A stretch of DNA of 64,000 nt from NCBI RefSeq assembly GCF_019112545.1, contig NW_025064887.1:1160524-1224523 (forward strand). The letters run 5' to 3'. How positions within the stretch are numbered: position 1 is the stretch's first letter; every line of letters starts with the position of its first letter. The notes under the pieces are model-generated. The model was not told where the DNA came from. It saw only the letters and a list, made by a program, of their open reading frames with translations, and made no database searches. Source of the stretch: Guyanagaster necrorhizus. Its lineage: Eukaryota; Basidiomycota; Agaricomycetes; Agaricales; Physalacriaceae. Positions 10,271-20,683 of the stretch are shown here, piece by piece. Both the position numbers and the translations under genes were made by a program.

Positions 10271-12312
10271 ATGGCCTCCACCACCCTTTGTATTGACTTT
10301 CCTGTCTTTTGTGGTCAAGGTACTGCAGTCGCCAACTCGCCCCAGGCGCGCCAGCAGGCACCCGTCGACACTTCTTCTCCTTCAGGCTCTGTTCTCCTTG
10401 CTGCATACCATGCAACATTCCAGACCGAACTGAAGACGCTCTCTTCTACAGAGCTCTCTTTCCCAAGTCGACATTGACCTATCAGGCTTCCTCACCAAAG
10501 AGTCCATCTTTGCATTACCCACCGAACGGTATATCCATAATGCAGTCATTTCTGGGACCACCCTCTTCCTCCTACAGATCTTGCGCTACCTGGCGCACAT
10601 CGACGCCTGAGTTACTTCCAACGGGTCTCTCACCCCGTTCAGTAACGTTTTGAAATCTAACTCTGTACACGGAGTCGGCATCCTCGGATTTTCATCAGCG
10701 ATATTGCCCCCGGCCGTTGTCGCTACCTCGTTCTCCAGCGTCTCTTTCTTCTCTAGAGCTGTGGAGGCATATCTTCTGGCTATATGGACTGATGTACGCA
10801 CGCAGATTTTGCGCAGCACGACACTTTCAGGCTCGCTCCCTGAAGCCGCCTACTCTTCTTGGAGTCCTGTATTTGTAAGATTGAACAAACAAGATGTGGA
10901 GGTTGCTATTTCAGAATTCTCAAAGGTCAGATCCTTCGCACCGTTTTTCATCTCCATTACTGATCATTTGGCAGACCATCGCGGAACCATCCCCTCTTTA
11001 TGTCACAGCAACAATGGATGCTAATTCCGTTACTATATCAGGTCGCCCCGATACACTCTCTACGTTTTCTGAGCGTGTTACAGCACACTCGTCAGCAGCT
11101 AGTATCGTTGTACATAAGACAACGCTCGACACCTTGTACCACGCGCCACTTCATGTGGCGGGGACCCGGGAGGAGATCCTTGCCGGCGTTGTTCGGAGAG
11201 ACATTCAATTCCCGCAAATGGCGGATATCCATGTTCCCTTTCCGCTCCATGTTCACCGGCAAGGCGTTGAAGAGGGATGAGACCAGGTCACTTGTTGAGC
11301 TCATTGTGGATATGGTTCTTTCCCAACCTGTCAACTGGGACTTGGTGACTTTAGGTGTTCTCAAGGACCTTCCCAATGATGCGTCTGTGCCCCTGCTTAA
11401 CGTCGGGCCCGGAACAGGTCTCTGTCGCGGTATTGAAAGGGCGTCATGCAAAGAGCGTGTAAAACTGCTCGATCTTACAGCATTGGACGCGAAGAGCCAT
11501 CGAAAGGAAAGAGGGAAGATATCGCTGCCGTCGCGATGGCCGTCAATATGCCGGGAACTCCAACGTCTCTAAGCTCTGGGAAGTGTTGGAACAAGGTCTT
11601 AACACAATCAGTGAGGTGCTTAAACTTTGTTTCCATTTTATTCGTTATTTGCTTACATCTGGATGGTTCCTTAAGATTCCTGAGAACCGCTTCAAAGTGT
11701 CCGATTACAGTGAAGCTAAGAACCCGAAGCGGCAAATGAAGGCACACACCGGTAACTTCATCGAAGGTGCCGATGGATTCGATAACCACTTCTTCAAGAT
11801 CAGTCCTAGGGAGGCAAAGAGCATGGATCCTCAGTAGCGGGTCCTACTTCATACCACCTACGAAGCCCTAGAAGATGCCGACTATGTTCCAAATGCGACT
11901 CCCTCATTCAATCTGGATACTTTTGGATGCTACATCGGTGTAGCTACCCATCATTACTTGCAAAATCTACGTGATGATATTGACGTGTACTATAATACCG
12001 GTAAGTTCTCACACGTTCTCACTTTCTGCGGCCTCCTTTGCTTATGCATGACTAGGCGCTTTGAAAGCGTTCTTGAGCGGATACCTGTCATATTCAATGC
12101 AGCTCAGCGGTCCCTCTATCGCTGTACCATTCCCTGTCTTATCTCCCTTCATGGTGTTGCCCCTTTAGACGCGGACAACACGATCATTGACAGAGTCCAT
12201 ACCACTTGGGACCCTTCTCATGACGGTCAGACGAGGATGGCACTCTTGAATGACTTTGGTGCTGCTGGTTCGAACAATACGCGTTCCAGGGCTAGACCGC
12301 CAGCATCAATAG
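10271..12312 (+). pseudogene. Relic of a non-reducing polyketide synthase (SAT and part of KS)
   Basis: Remains of an iterative non-reducing PKS. Reading from ATG 10271 (MASTTLCIDFPVFCGQGT) the starter-unit acyltransferase (SAT) domain can be followed in pieces: VDIDLSGFLTKESIFALPTE, VHGVGILGFSSAILPPAVVA, VTISGRPDTLSTFSERV, PVNWDLVTLGVLKDLP and LLNVGPGTGL. It is followed by the SAT-KS linker and KS start ([39 protein letters not shown]). The frame is broken near 10460, 11236, 11440 and 11560, with stops TGA 10608-10610 and TAG 11835-11837; the TAG falls just after MDPQ, where the family has another glutamine. Frame then continues ([38 protein letters not shown]). At about 12132 the KS jumps from QLSGPSIAV to [14 protein letters not shown], so the catalytic cysteine region is gone. 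Nothing of AT, PT, ACP or TE follows. Splice sites of the old introns are still visible. Clearly non-functional. Confidence 0.85.
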
Positions 12313-12431
12313 GTAAGTTACGAGATAATTATTTTTGGGAGATGATGTCAGCCTGAACTCATTGGCTTCAGCGCAGCAAGGTGTTGTAGTGAGTTCTGTG
12401 ACATCTGAACAGTACACAGAAATTAATTACA

Positions 12432-12545
12432 TCCAAGTTAAAATCGTTCGATTTTGAGCATCAACTTGTTGATATGCCTCGCAACACTCGGATCTTGGTC
12501 GTCCATGGCCGTCTTGACCAAATTATACCATTTTCATTTGGACAG
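12432..12545 (+). pseudogene. Possible fragment of an alpha/beta-hydrolase
   Basis: A 37-residue open stretch just after the PKS relic reads FDFEHQLVDMP, RILVVHGRLDQIIPFSFGQ, and ends at a good donor (CAG|GTGAGG). The VVHG-x-LDQIIP pattern resembles the segment around the catalytic aspartate of alpha/beta hydrolases (VIHG..D..VP). No serine nucleophile or further exon could be joined. It may be a leftover of the same degraded locus. Weak call based only on pattern. Confidence 0.3.
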
Positions 12546-12724
12546 GTGAGGTGACAATATTCCCGTCAGGTTTTCCGTTCCGCTGACATCAGTCTCTGTG
12601 GCACCATCGACACTACAAGTTGCATTCCCCAGATATGTTACAGTTACTTTATTACCAGATCAGACAGTAATCAGTTATTCGAACGAGGACTGACGGACAA
12701 TTTATGCAATGCCGGTGCCCCATG

Positions 12725-14709
12725 TTATCCGGTGAAAGGCCGTATCCATTGTATTGAAATCCAAGACGACACTATGGCAGTTGGAGGCGGTACGGGATGC
12801 TCGTGTCCAGGAAGCTTAGTCCTTTCGTCAAGCGTGACCAAGCTATGAAGAACCTCTTCATCAGCGTCCGCCCTCTTGAATACTACTCGAGGATGAAACA
12901 GAGGTGTGGGAACGACCACTATCTGGGTATCTGGAAATCTGAGCGGCTCAATAATCGAGGATGGCATGGTGGTGATATCAAACCGGACGGCAAAACGACA
13001 GTCATACAAGAGAGTCCACGAAGGATCCCCAGAGTTAAACGCTTTCTGCAATGAGGCTGTGACATCATAATATAGAGGGTTTGGTTCGATGAAATCCAGC
13101 TCTTTCTGTGTCGGAGGTTGTCGGGAAGCCGTCCATCCAACGAGTTGTCCTGGTTCCCGCTTCGACATCTTTGGTAGTTCCTTGATTCCATGGGGGCTGA
13201 AGATAACCGACGTCCACTTGACGCCTGAACCAGCAACGAAGTTTCGCGTGACATACGGATCCGATTTCAGCTTGGCCAGAATGAGCTCCAGAGTCCGCAT
13301 TCGACGCATACTTGTGGAACGCAGAGACCCCCAGGGATGAGGGGACACATACCGCAAAATCCGCAAAACGACATAAAGCTGTAACCTTGGCGGGATACGT
13401 TGATAATTGTGCTCGGTGATAGCAAACGTGCCGATAGGTGAGGGTTGTTTCATTTCGCTGAGCACACCTTCCACTGCATGGAAGACATCAGAGTATAATC
13501 GAAATTGTTCAGATATAACACCGACCTTCAAGGTCCATATTACGAACCATAATTCCGAGAGATTTCACGGACGCGCGCAGCTGCTCGGGCCCTATAGAAC
13601 TGGTGTTTATCATAGCCGTTTTTGAGAGCTCCTCGCCGACTTTTTCCAATTCAGCCACATGTTCACCCGGAAGATTTGCACCCTTGGCATATACCTAATA
13701 ATGAAGGGTAAAATGACGTGAACGAGGGCGGCAGAAATCATCCCACCTTCACGTCTGTTTCACCAGAAGCCAAGAATCCGCGAACGGCATTACGCAAGGT
13801 CAATGATGGCTGGAAATTTGTCGGGTCGATCACGTATTCAAGTTGGTTGGATTCGCAGGTAGCCAACAACCTATCCTTGACGAAGAGATGAAAATTTGAC
13901 AGATGACCAATTTTGGGACTGACATACCTTCGGTATGTCAAGCAGAGGCCGAACAATCCATTTATGCATCCCAGCGAGACCTGTCCAGCCAATGTGGCCC
14001 AATTTCTCGCTAACACCCATACCCCATCTTCGAAAAGGCTTCATCCCCGCGGCACCATATGCTTTTGACCCTTTTGCAAGACGCATCAAAGACGTTTCGA
14101 CCTGGTCATCCATGTGATGACCAAAAGCAATGATATCAGACCCCGACCGTTCCATTCCTCTGTGCAGCAACTCATAACGCGCCAATCTAGCAACTCCCTC
14201 GACACCAATCTTTGGCAGGTCAGGATACTTTTCCAGGTTCCAAGGGATGGACATTCCATAATGCCCAACACCCATCGCTACCGCACGCTGAGCACATAGC
14301 CCTGCCATGCTCGTAGAGCATTCTTGCAGACCGTGGTCGACAGATATCGAGACGATGCGCATAGGATACGCAGCGCCTGACTTTTCTCCATTTTGTTTCG
14401 CGAGGTCATCGACATATCGCTTGAGCAGGAACACTAGAGCTGTTGAATCTGGGCCCCCAGAGTTGGCGACGGCTGGTAAATCGTAAAGTCAGTACAGGGT
14501 CAAGAACGTATACTAGCACAGTTACCTATGGTTCTACACCATCCGGACGGTGGCACACATCGCATAAAAGAATGAGCAAACTCTTCCCGCGACACAGGGA
14601 GCGTCTTCTGCGCAAAGGTGTACGCATTCCGTTGCATGTAGTGGAGAAGGGACACGGTACCTGCTCGGGAGGCCGATGCCAAATATATGAACGTTCCAGA
14701 TTTGGACAC
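12725..14709 (-). CDS. tRNA(Ile)-lysidine synthase-like PP-loop ATPase
   Basis: Enzyme of the TilS/TtcA-type PP-loop family, which adenylates a tRNA cytidine; in bacteria and organelles TilS changes C34 of tRNA(Ile) to lysidine, so a mitochondrial role is likely (inference). The first exon reads MSKSGTFIYLASASRAG (ATG 14709; a second in-frame ATG lies 24 codons later), then across an intron AVANSGGPDSTALVFLLKR with the ATP-binding SGGPDS. The core continues IVSISVDHGLQ, VARLARYELLHRGME and DIIAFGHHMDDQVETSLMRL, the HH-DD-E motif of this family, and RPLLDIPK. Three more exons (to VYAKGANLPG, VEGVLSEMKQ and on to PFTG) give a long C-terminal region I cannot assign; the protein is about 600 residues. 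The N-terminus, with hydrophobic and basic residues, could be a presequence. It heads a run of four minus-strand genes. Confidence 0.85.
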
Positions 14710-15131
14710 AACCGCAAATTAGAAGCGGAAGTCAACTATGCAATAAAAACAGATATGGATGTATACAATACGAATTGTAGAGCAAGTACATTGCAAGATA
14801 GCGAACAAGCGGAAGATCCATCGTCCATTCACCGTCCCATGCACTATCCGTGAATATGTAAAACAACGCGCAGAAAATTGAAACAGAGGAAGGAAAGATC
14901 GTAAAGACGTGAAGAAACGCCAGGAAGGCTTTTGGCAGATAGTTTGGACAGGGCTTGAAAACAAAAGAAATGTACGTACAGCCATAGATTATAGATTGAG
15001 AACACTAGCAATCATACAAAAGGGAAGTTAAGAACCAAGACCCATATTAGTGAGAGGATGGGAAGGCACCGACGTTGTCGGTTTCTATACAACGACGATA
15101 TCGGCAGTGGCCTTGTCTTATTTCAATATCA
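14710..15131. other. intergenic gap
   Basis: 422 bases between the 5' end of the TilS-like gene and the stop of the YTH gene. Promoter and 3' UTR space; no gene seen. Confidence 0.4.
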
Positions 15132-17772
15132 TTAAAAACCAGGCATTCCTATGAATCCCTGTCCTGGACCTTGAGGACCGGGAGAAGTGTTCCTCATCAC
15201 GCTCTGGTGCATCACTTGCGGCATGCCGAACTGGTTCCCGATGTTCATTCCCATCATCTGCATCTGCATCATGGGAGTCATCTGAGGCATCTGATATGCC
15301 ATGGCATTGGGGTTCGCTGCGAACATATTTTGCTGTTGAGCTTGCTGGGGCTGAGGAATCGGTGATACGCTTTGTAGAGGTGGCGAATGCATCCCTCCGC
15401 TTGAGCTGCTGATACTAGGAGAAGATGGTCCGGACTGGGCTTGCATCTTCTGCATCGCCTGAAGCTGTGACGGCGACCAAGATCAGCGGCGATCATCGAA
15501 GCTGAGAGTGGACATCTCACCTCGTAGAAAGCAAAGTCCTGCAACAAGGATGTTCTCGCGGGATGTGAGTGGAATATCCTCAGCATCTCATGTCCAGCAT
15601 CAGGTAGAAGCTCTTGGGTGTCCCTGGAATTGGTGACAGGTTTTCGCTCTTGTGTATTGCTAGAAGAGGGAAAACAGGTTAACAAAAGCTATTATCAACA
15701 AGTTTGGACATACTTTAGCTTGATGTGGCGTAAATTGAAATTGGGAATATCTCGAACAAAGATCCATCGTACTTTGAATACACCCTTCCATTTATCGGAA
15801 GCCCAAACCGTACTGCTTCGGGTGTAGTCGACCTATCGCATGCCCTTGTGAGTAAGAGCAAAATAACTACATCAAAATATCCTACCGGTGTCAACATTTC
15901 AGCCATGCCACAGAAATGTCCGCTGTCATTGAGATAAGATGGATGAATCACAGAAAGCCGGAGAGTAAACTGACCTCGCGTTGACACTGAAGAACAGGTA
16001 AATGGGACCACGTCCCGCACATTCCTTGAACGCCTTGTCGAGCCGCTTGTTCCCCGGATCCGTTGAACTCCAAATCTCATATTTTAAAGATTTGTGAACG
16101 TCATCCTCAGTGTACGATTTGATAACGAAAAACCGTGCCTAAAAATAATCAGTCACAACGCAGGGCGGAGTACATCAAAAAGGGTAAATCACAAATTGGG
16201 GCCTAGTCTCAAAGTTTCCTGGATTGTATCCTTTCGTTGCGATCAGCGAGGGAACATCAATGGGCGTGCTAGCGAATGGACCTTGGGTGGGAGTCTGACC
16301 ACTTCCACCGCTTTGTCCCTGCGAAAAGTTCGTGGCGACACCCAATCCTGGTCGCTGTTGCTGCTGCTGAAGATACTGCGCTGGAATCGTAGGTACGCTT
16401 GGAATACCAGACCCACTACTGGAACTGCTCGCGGACCTGCCGTGGCCTTGTTGGTAACCATACTGCAGATTGGGGTTAGACGAGCGGCCGGTGACACCCC
16501 TATCCTTTTGTTCCCAATTCGCGGCGCCTGCAGATTGAGACTGCTGCCCCTGTTGTTGATACTGTTGGAAACCGCTTCCGGTTGTAGGCTGAGAAAGTGG
16601 AGTCTTCCGTCCGTCATTATCGGCCATGAGCTGTAGTTTCCGTCCATTGTTGCCGTTTCCATTGTTGCCGTCCGAGTTGTTACGGCTACCAAGGGCTTGA
16701 TTTGGCGATGGATGGGCAGGATTGAACCGCGGTGGATGGTTGCTCTGTCCTCCAGGTTGATAGTTACCACCGTACACGGTTTGACCGTTACCTCCGTTGT
16801 TGGAGATATCCAAAGCCGATAGAGCGCGCTGGACATCGTCCATAGGCAAGTTGTTATTCAAACTGCCGCTGCTACTCGTGGAAAATCCAGATCCACCAGT
16901 GGCTCTCCATTCATTGTTAGAGGACCAAGGAGAAGAACGACCAACAGGACTCGTAGGACCACCATACTGCTTGCCGTAATAGTCCTCCTCGTAACCAGCC
17001 GGGTCCTCTGAGTAAGAATACTCCTCTTCTTCAGCCGCAGCAACAATGACATCTTGCGAAGGGGGAGGATGAACGGGTGTTGGTGTTTGCAGCGTACCAG
17101 AACGTTTGAGGGTAGATGAAGCCATTTTGGGGCGGGTGCCGCCCGCGCCCTGGGCACCATAGGTAAGAGAAACATGTCGACGGACGCCGGAAGCGGCAAG
17201 TGGAGGGGATGGGACGGTGGGGTTGCTGTATACATCTACAGCGTCACCAGGAGCCGGCTGCGCTGGCAGTGAGACAGAAGCCAGTCATAAAGTAGAAAAA
17301 AACATACCTCCTCTTCATGAGCAGAATAACCACCGATTTCCCGTTCCCACTCTTCCTCGTCGCCTTCGTGACCAGCAATGGCGGTGAGACTGTTCAGCGT
17401 CTTCGGCGTCAAAGTACCAGACTTGGTACTAGAGCTTTGGAAGGCTGCAATGTGCCATGAGATAGATCCCCAGGTGATGCAGTTGCCCAGATAATGAGAC
17501 GTACCTCGGTGATATCGAGTAGGCAACGAGCTTTGTCGATGCAGCGAGCTCTTTTCTCCAACGGCTCCCACGCCGCCAACCCATTCTTCGCCAACATACT
17601 CGTCCTCATTCCAGAGATCAGGATTCTGCGATTCTTCCGAGATCGTTTCCCTGGCGGCGCTACGAGTAGAACGAGATGCAGCCGTAATCGTATGGTGTCG
17701 CCGTACCCCGCCCGAATTTGCCGTCGACACTGGAGGATCCGCTGGCACAGGCGGATTGGTAGGTGAGGACAT
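15132..17772 (-). CDS. YTH-domain m6A RNA-binding protein
   Basis: Reader of N6-methyladenosine in RNA. Start ATG 17772 ([14 protein letters not shown]); a nearby TTG extends the frame upstream but is not a normal start. A long low-complexity N-terminal half is rich in Ser, Gly, Gln and Asn ([22 protein letters not shown]) with an acidic patch ([13 protein letters not shown]). The YTH domain follows: [90 protein letters not shown]. The tryptophans of EIWSS and TVWAS fit the aromatic cage. A Met/Gln-rich tail ([15 protein letters not shown]) ends at 15132. The intron before ARFF removes a short in-frame piece; the acceptor after EEE is the second of two close AGs, chosen because the first gives a stop. 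The layout resembles YTHDF/Pho92 proteins. Confidence 0.9.
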
Positions 17773-18498
17773 GGTGGTTACGGAAGAACAACCAGCGCTG
17801 GTTGGCAAAACGCTAAGCTGCAGATCAAAGGAAGAACGTGGGGTGAAGCTAAGATCTCAGAAGGAAATAACGACCGCAAACTTCTGATTCTGATGACACT
17901 GTCTCTCTCTTTAGACGATTTGCTTGATTTATTTCTACTCTCTGTTCATTCTGTACAGTACCCGGATTGCTTTGAAAATTCGTTTCACACATAATGAACC
18001 TTGGCAATAAGCATGCGTTCGATGTGGAAAGATCTGCCTCGTGTGAAGAGAATCGGAACCTCGGTCGTTCCTGGCCTCATCACGACAATCGATAAGATTC
18101 TGGATTATTTTCAATAGCGTGGGTTTACGGATACTTTTATCCTTTGAAACCGTAGACGGTAGATCAGGACCATCACGCGGCAAAAACAAAGTCTGACTCT
18201 TACAATGTTCATGTAAAATAGACATCATAGCGCCGTTGACCAGCTCAAAATGAAGGGGGAAAACAAAGTAGAAAAAAGACAGGGAGAAACTTCCCCTGGA
18301 TGGACGTAAGTCTGCTTAATCCAGAGCTCCTTGAGCTAGGATACTGCACAGCCTTTGTACATAATACGGTACCAAACACTCCCTGAGCCAGCCCGATATC
18401 GATTCAAGCAGGATGGCGTCAGGAGATATTCCGAGTATAGTAAATGTTAGTAATATGAGGCTCGAGCTCCGTCCAGCAGACAGGACACTATCACCTAG
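17773..18498. other. intergenic gap
   Basis: About 725 bases between the YTH gene start and the pectinesterase stop. It contains one 97-residue minus-strand open frame (17935-18228) of unconvincing composition and should include the YTH promoter. Nothing supported. Confidence 0.4.
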
Positions 18499-20134
18499 CT
18501 ACTGCTCAAAGGACGACAGATACGAATAATCGATCCATGATGGATGCTCCAGGAAGACCTTGTCAACCGTGAAATTTTGTGCTTCGTCAAAAGTTAAAAT
18601 ATGCTCCAGCGAAATGCGAGAAGAAGTATTGCCCCCAGGCCCTGTATAGTATGATTTAGATGCAAGCAAAAGAGGGGGAAAGAAACAGCTCACCTGAAGA
18701 GTTGAACTCGGCGTAAAATGTCGTGTTCAGAATCTCGGGTCTGGGATCTTGTCAGCGAAAATCAATAGGAGCGTCGGATCGTACCTGGCAGAATCAAAGG
18801 GAGTCCACCCAGCGGGCTGGATAATATTTTCCATGTAAGTGCTAAGATACACAGTAGTGGCCAGGTCATTCCAAGGCCGACCTTTGGTTCAAAAGTGGGT
18901 CTCCAAGGTGCGGGGCATCAAAAGATCATACATACATACCAAGGTAACACTTCTCGGTTATGTCGGTAGTCGCGTTCGCATCGGGAGACTATGGAAGGTA
19001 GTAAGGAAAGACTGAGCACGGCATGAAGGACATCTTACTCGAATGATCCGAGAGTCAGAAATGTATGCACCGTACCGGTTTCCGGGTGCATCTGTTAAAT
19101 TTGTTCCTTTCCACGCGACGATACCGCCACCGCACGCGCGATTAGCAAGAACAACGTTCTGAAACCAGCTAGACGACGAGAGATTGAGAGAAGCGACAAA
19201 GTGAAGCGCATGGACTCACGCAGTGCCGAATCCGAAAAGATCTGTCGCACGGAATCGGAAAAAGAAAGGCAAAGTACCAACAATAGCACTCACAGTCTGT
19301 TTGGCCGTATATGACGCTATCGAAGACATATGTGCTTCCATTCCGGCCGGTGTACCATGTATCTTGATAGCTAGCAAACGAGCATCCGTAGAAAGAGGCG
19401 TTTGCGTAAGAAATATCCGTCACCAGGGCTTGCGAAATAGCGTAGTTCGCCTTAATGTGACCACAAGTCAAACATAAACAGGGAAGCGAAAGAACACGAC
19501 TAACTGCGCGGTTCTGAAAATCGATATTATACGCCTTGAAGTCAGTGTTTCCGAAGAGCGGCTGTAAGGGAGCGCCGGTAGGGCCAGAGCCAATCAACGC
19601 AGCCTCATACGAGGGCGCGACGGTCAGCACAGCAGAGTCAGCATCATCCATTCCAGTATGGACGAACTCGTTATTCCATACTTGGACTAGGTTCGAAGCA
19701 GACCCATTGGCGAATGGCACTATCGTGTCCCCAGCTGGCAGTTGGCCCTAGATGAAGATTGAGTTTCACGTTTCGGCCGAAAGACAGAGACGGACTAAGA
19801 GAGTTAGAGGGCCCTTGCGAGTAATGTTGAGAGCCTCTTGATACTGTCCCTCCGCAATTAATATCGTCGCGTGACCCAGGTCCGGTCTGAGTGATTATGA
19901 TAGTCAATTGAAGCTCGTACTAGAGTGCTGATCATACAAAGACAGAATCGCATCTTGGATACTGCTGAAAGATGCATCAGGATCTATGTTGTCATTCGAT
20001 ACCAAGATAGTTCTGGGTGGACAGCCGGACAGCGTTGATTGGGTTGCAGGCTTCTGCACCTGACATGGTAGTAACGAGGGGGAAAATGCCAGAGTATACG
20101 GTAGGACCGCTGTTGCTACGTAGAGAAAGAACAT
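18499..20134 (-). CDS. Secreted pectinesterase (carbohydrate esterase family 8)
   Basis: Pectin methylesterase, which removes methyl groups from homogalacturonan in plant cell walls. ATG 20134 opens with a signal peptide (MFFLYVATAVLPYTLAF). The mature part has FSSIQDAILSLYDQ, typical of the first beta-helix turn, then YNIDFQNRA, the oxyanion region with YGCSFASYQDTWYTG (the conserved Gln and catalytic Asp of the GSQDT motif), then GQTDYLFGFGTAWFQN in place of the common VDFIFG signature (second catalytic Asp kept), and YLGRPWN with the conserved Arg and Trp. It ends IDYSYLSSFEQ at 18499. Several GT-AG introns. An intact PME suggests a plant-associated or litter-decaying life style (inference). 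Potential N-glycosylation sites (NGS, NTT, NSS) fit secretion. Confidence 0.9.
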
Positions 20135-20683
20135 GGCTTCACAACTTATTCAGCTCGATTCCAAAGAAGTACTGCCTGATGTCATGAGTGCGAAGACCCA
20201 TGACGCATATTGGTCGGCCCGTTAAGTGTACGGACCGAGTTGTAGTAGTTACACCCCGGAAAGTGAGCCATGCAGAGAATGCTTCGGATGCCACATGAAC
20301 TTAGAGACTTGCCGCGATTCGCAAATCGTGACGAGTAAAATCAGATGCTGTAGTACTTTTTAAGGAAATCCTGGACACACAGTTCAGATATTCAGCATTA
20401 CAAGACGACTTACTATCAAATAAGTATCAGAAGCAAAATCGGATAGCATGGATGTGAAAGGAAGGAGCGTGGGAACTTTAAGTTGAGCGAAATGCTCAAC
20501 CAAACGAATATCATTCTATGACCTTTATAATTGTGATGATATATAGACAAATGTACGTTAACATTACAGCGATGCGAATGATTCAGTTTGTGTACGAGCT
20601 GACCGTGTCGTTATATTAGTGTGTCTATATGATTAATTCATGAGGGGGAAAAACGTTATTGCGCATCCCAAAGATCCTCTCGC
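20135..20683. other. intergenic gap
   Basis: About 550 bases between the pectinesterase start and the MFS transporter stop; AT-rich in part. No gene or repeat seen. Confidence 0.4.

Noticed and set aside
17236..17808. YTH gene start at a TTG upstream of ATG 17772
   Set aside because: Near-cognate start with no support; the ATG lies 12 codons later in the same frame.
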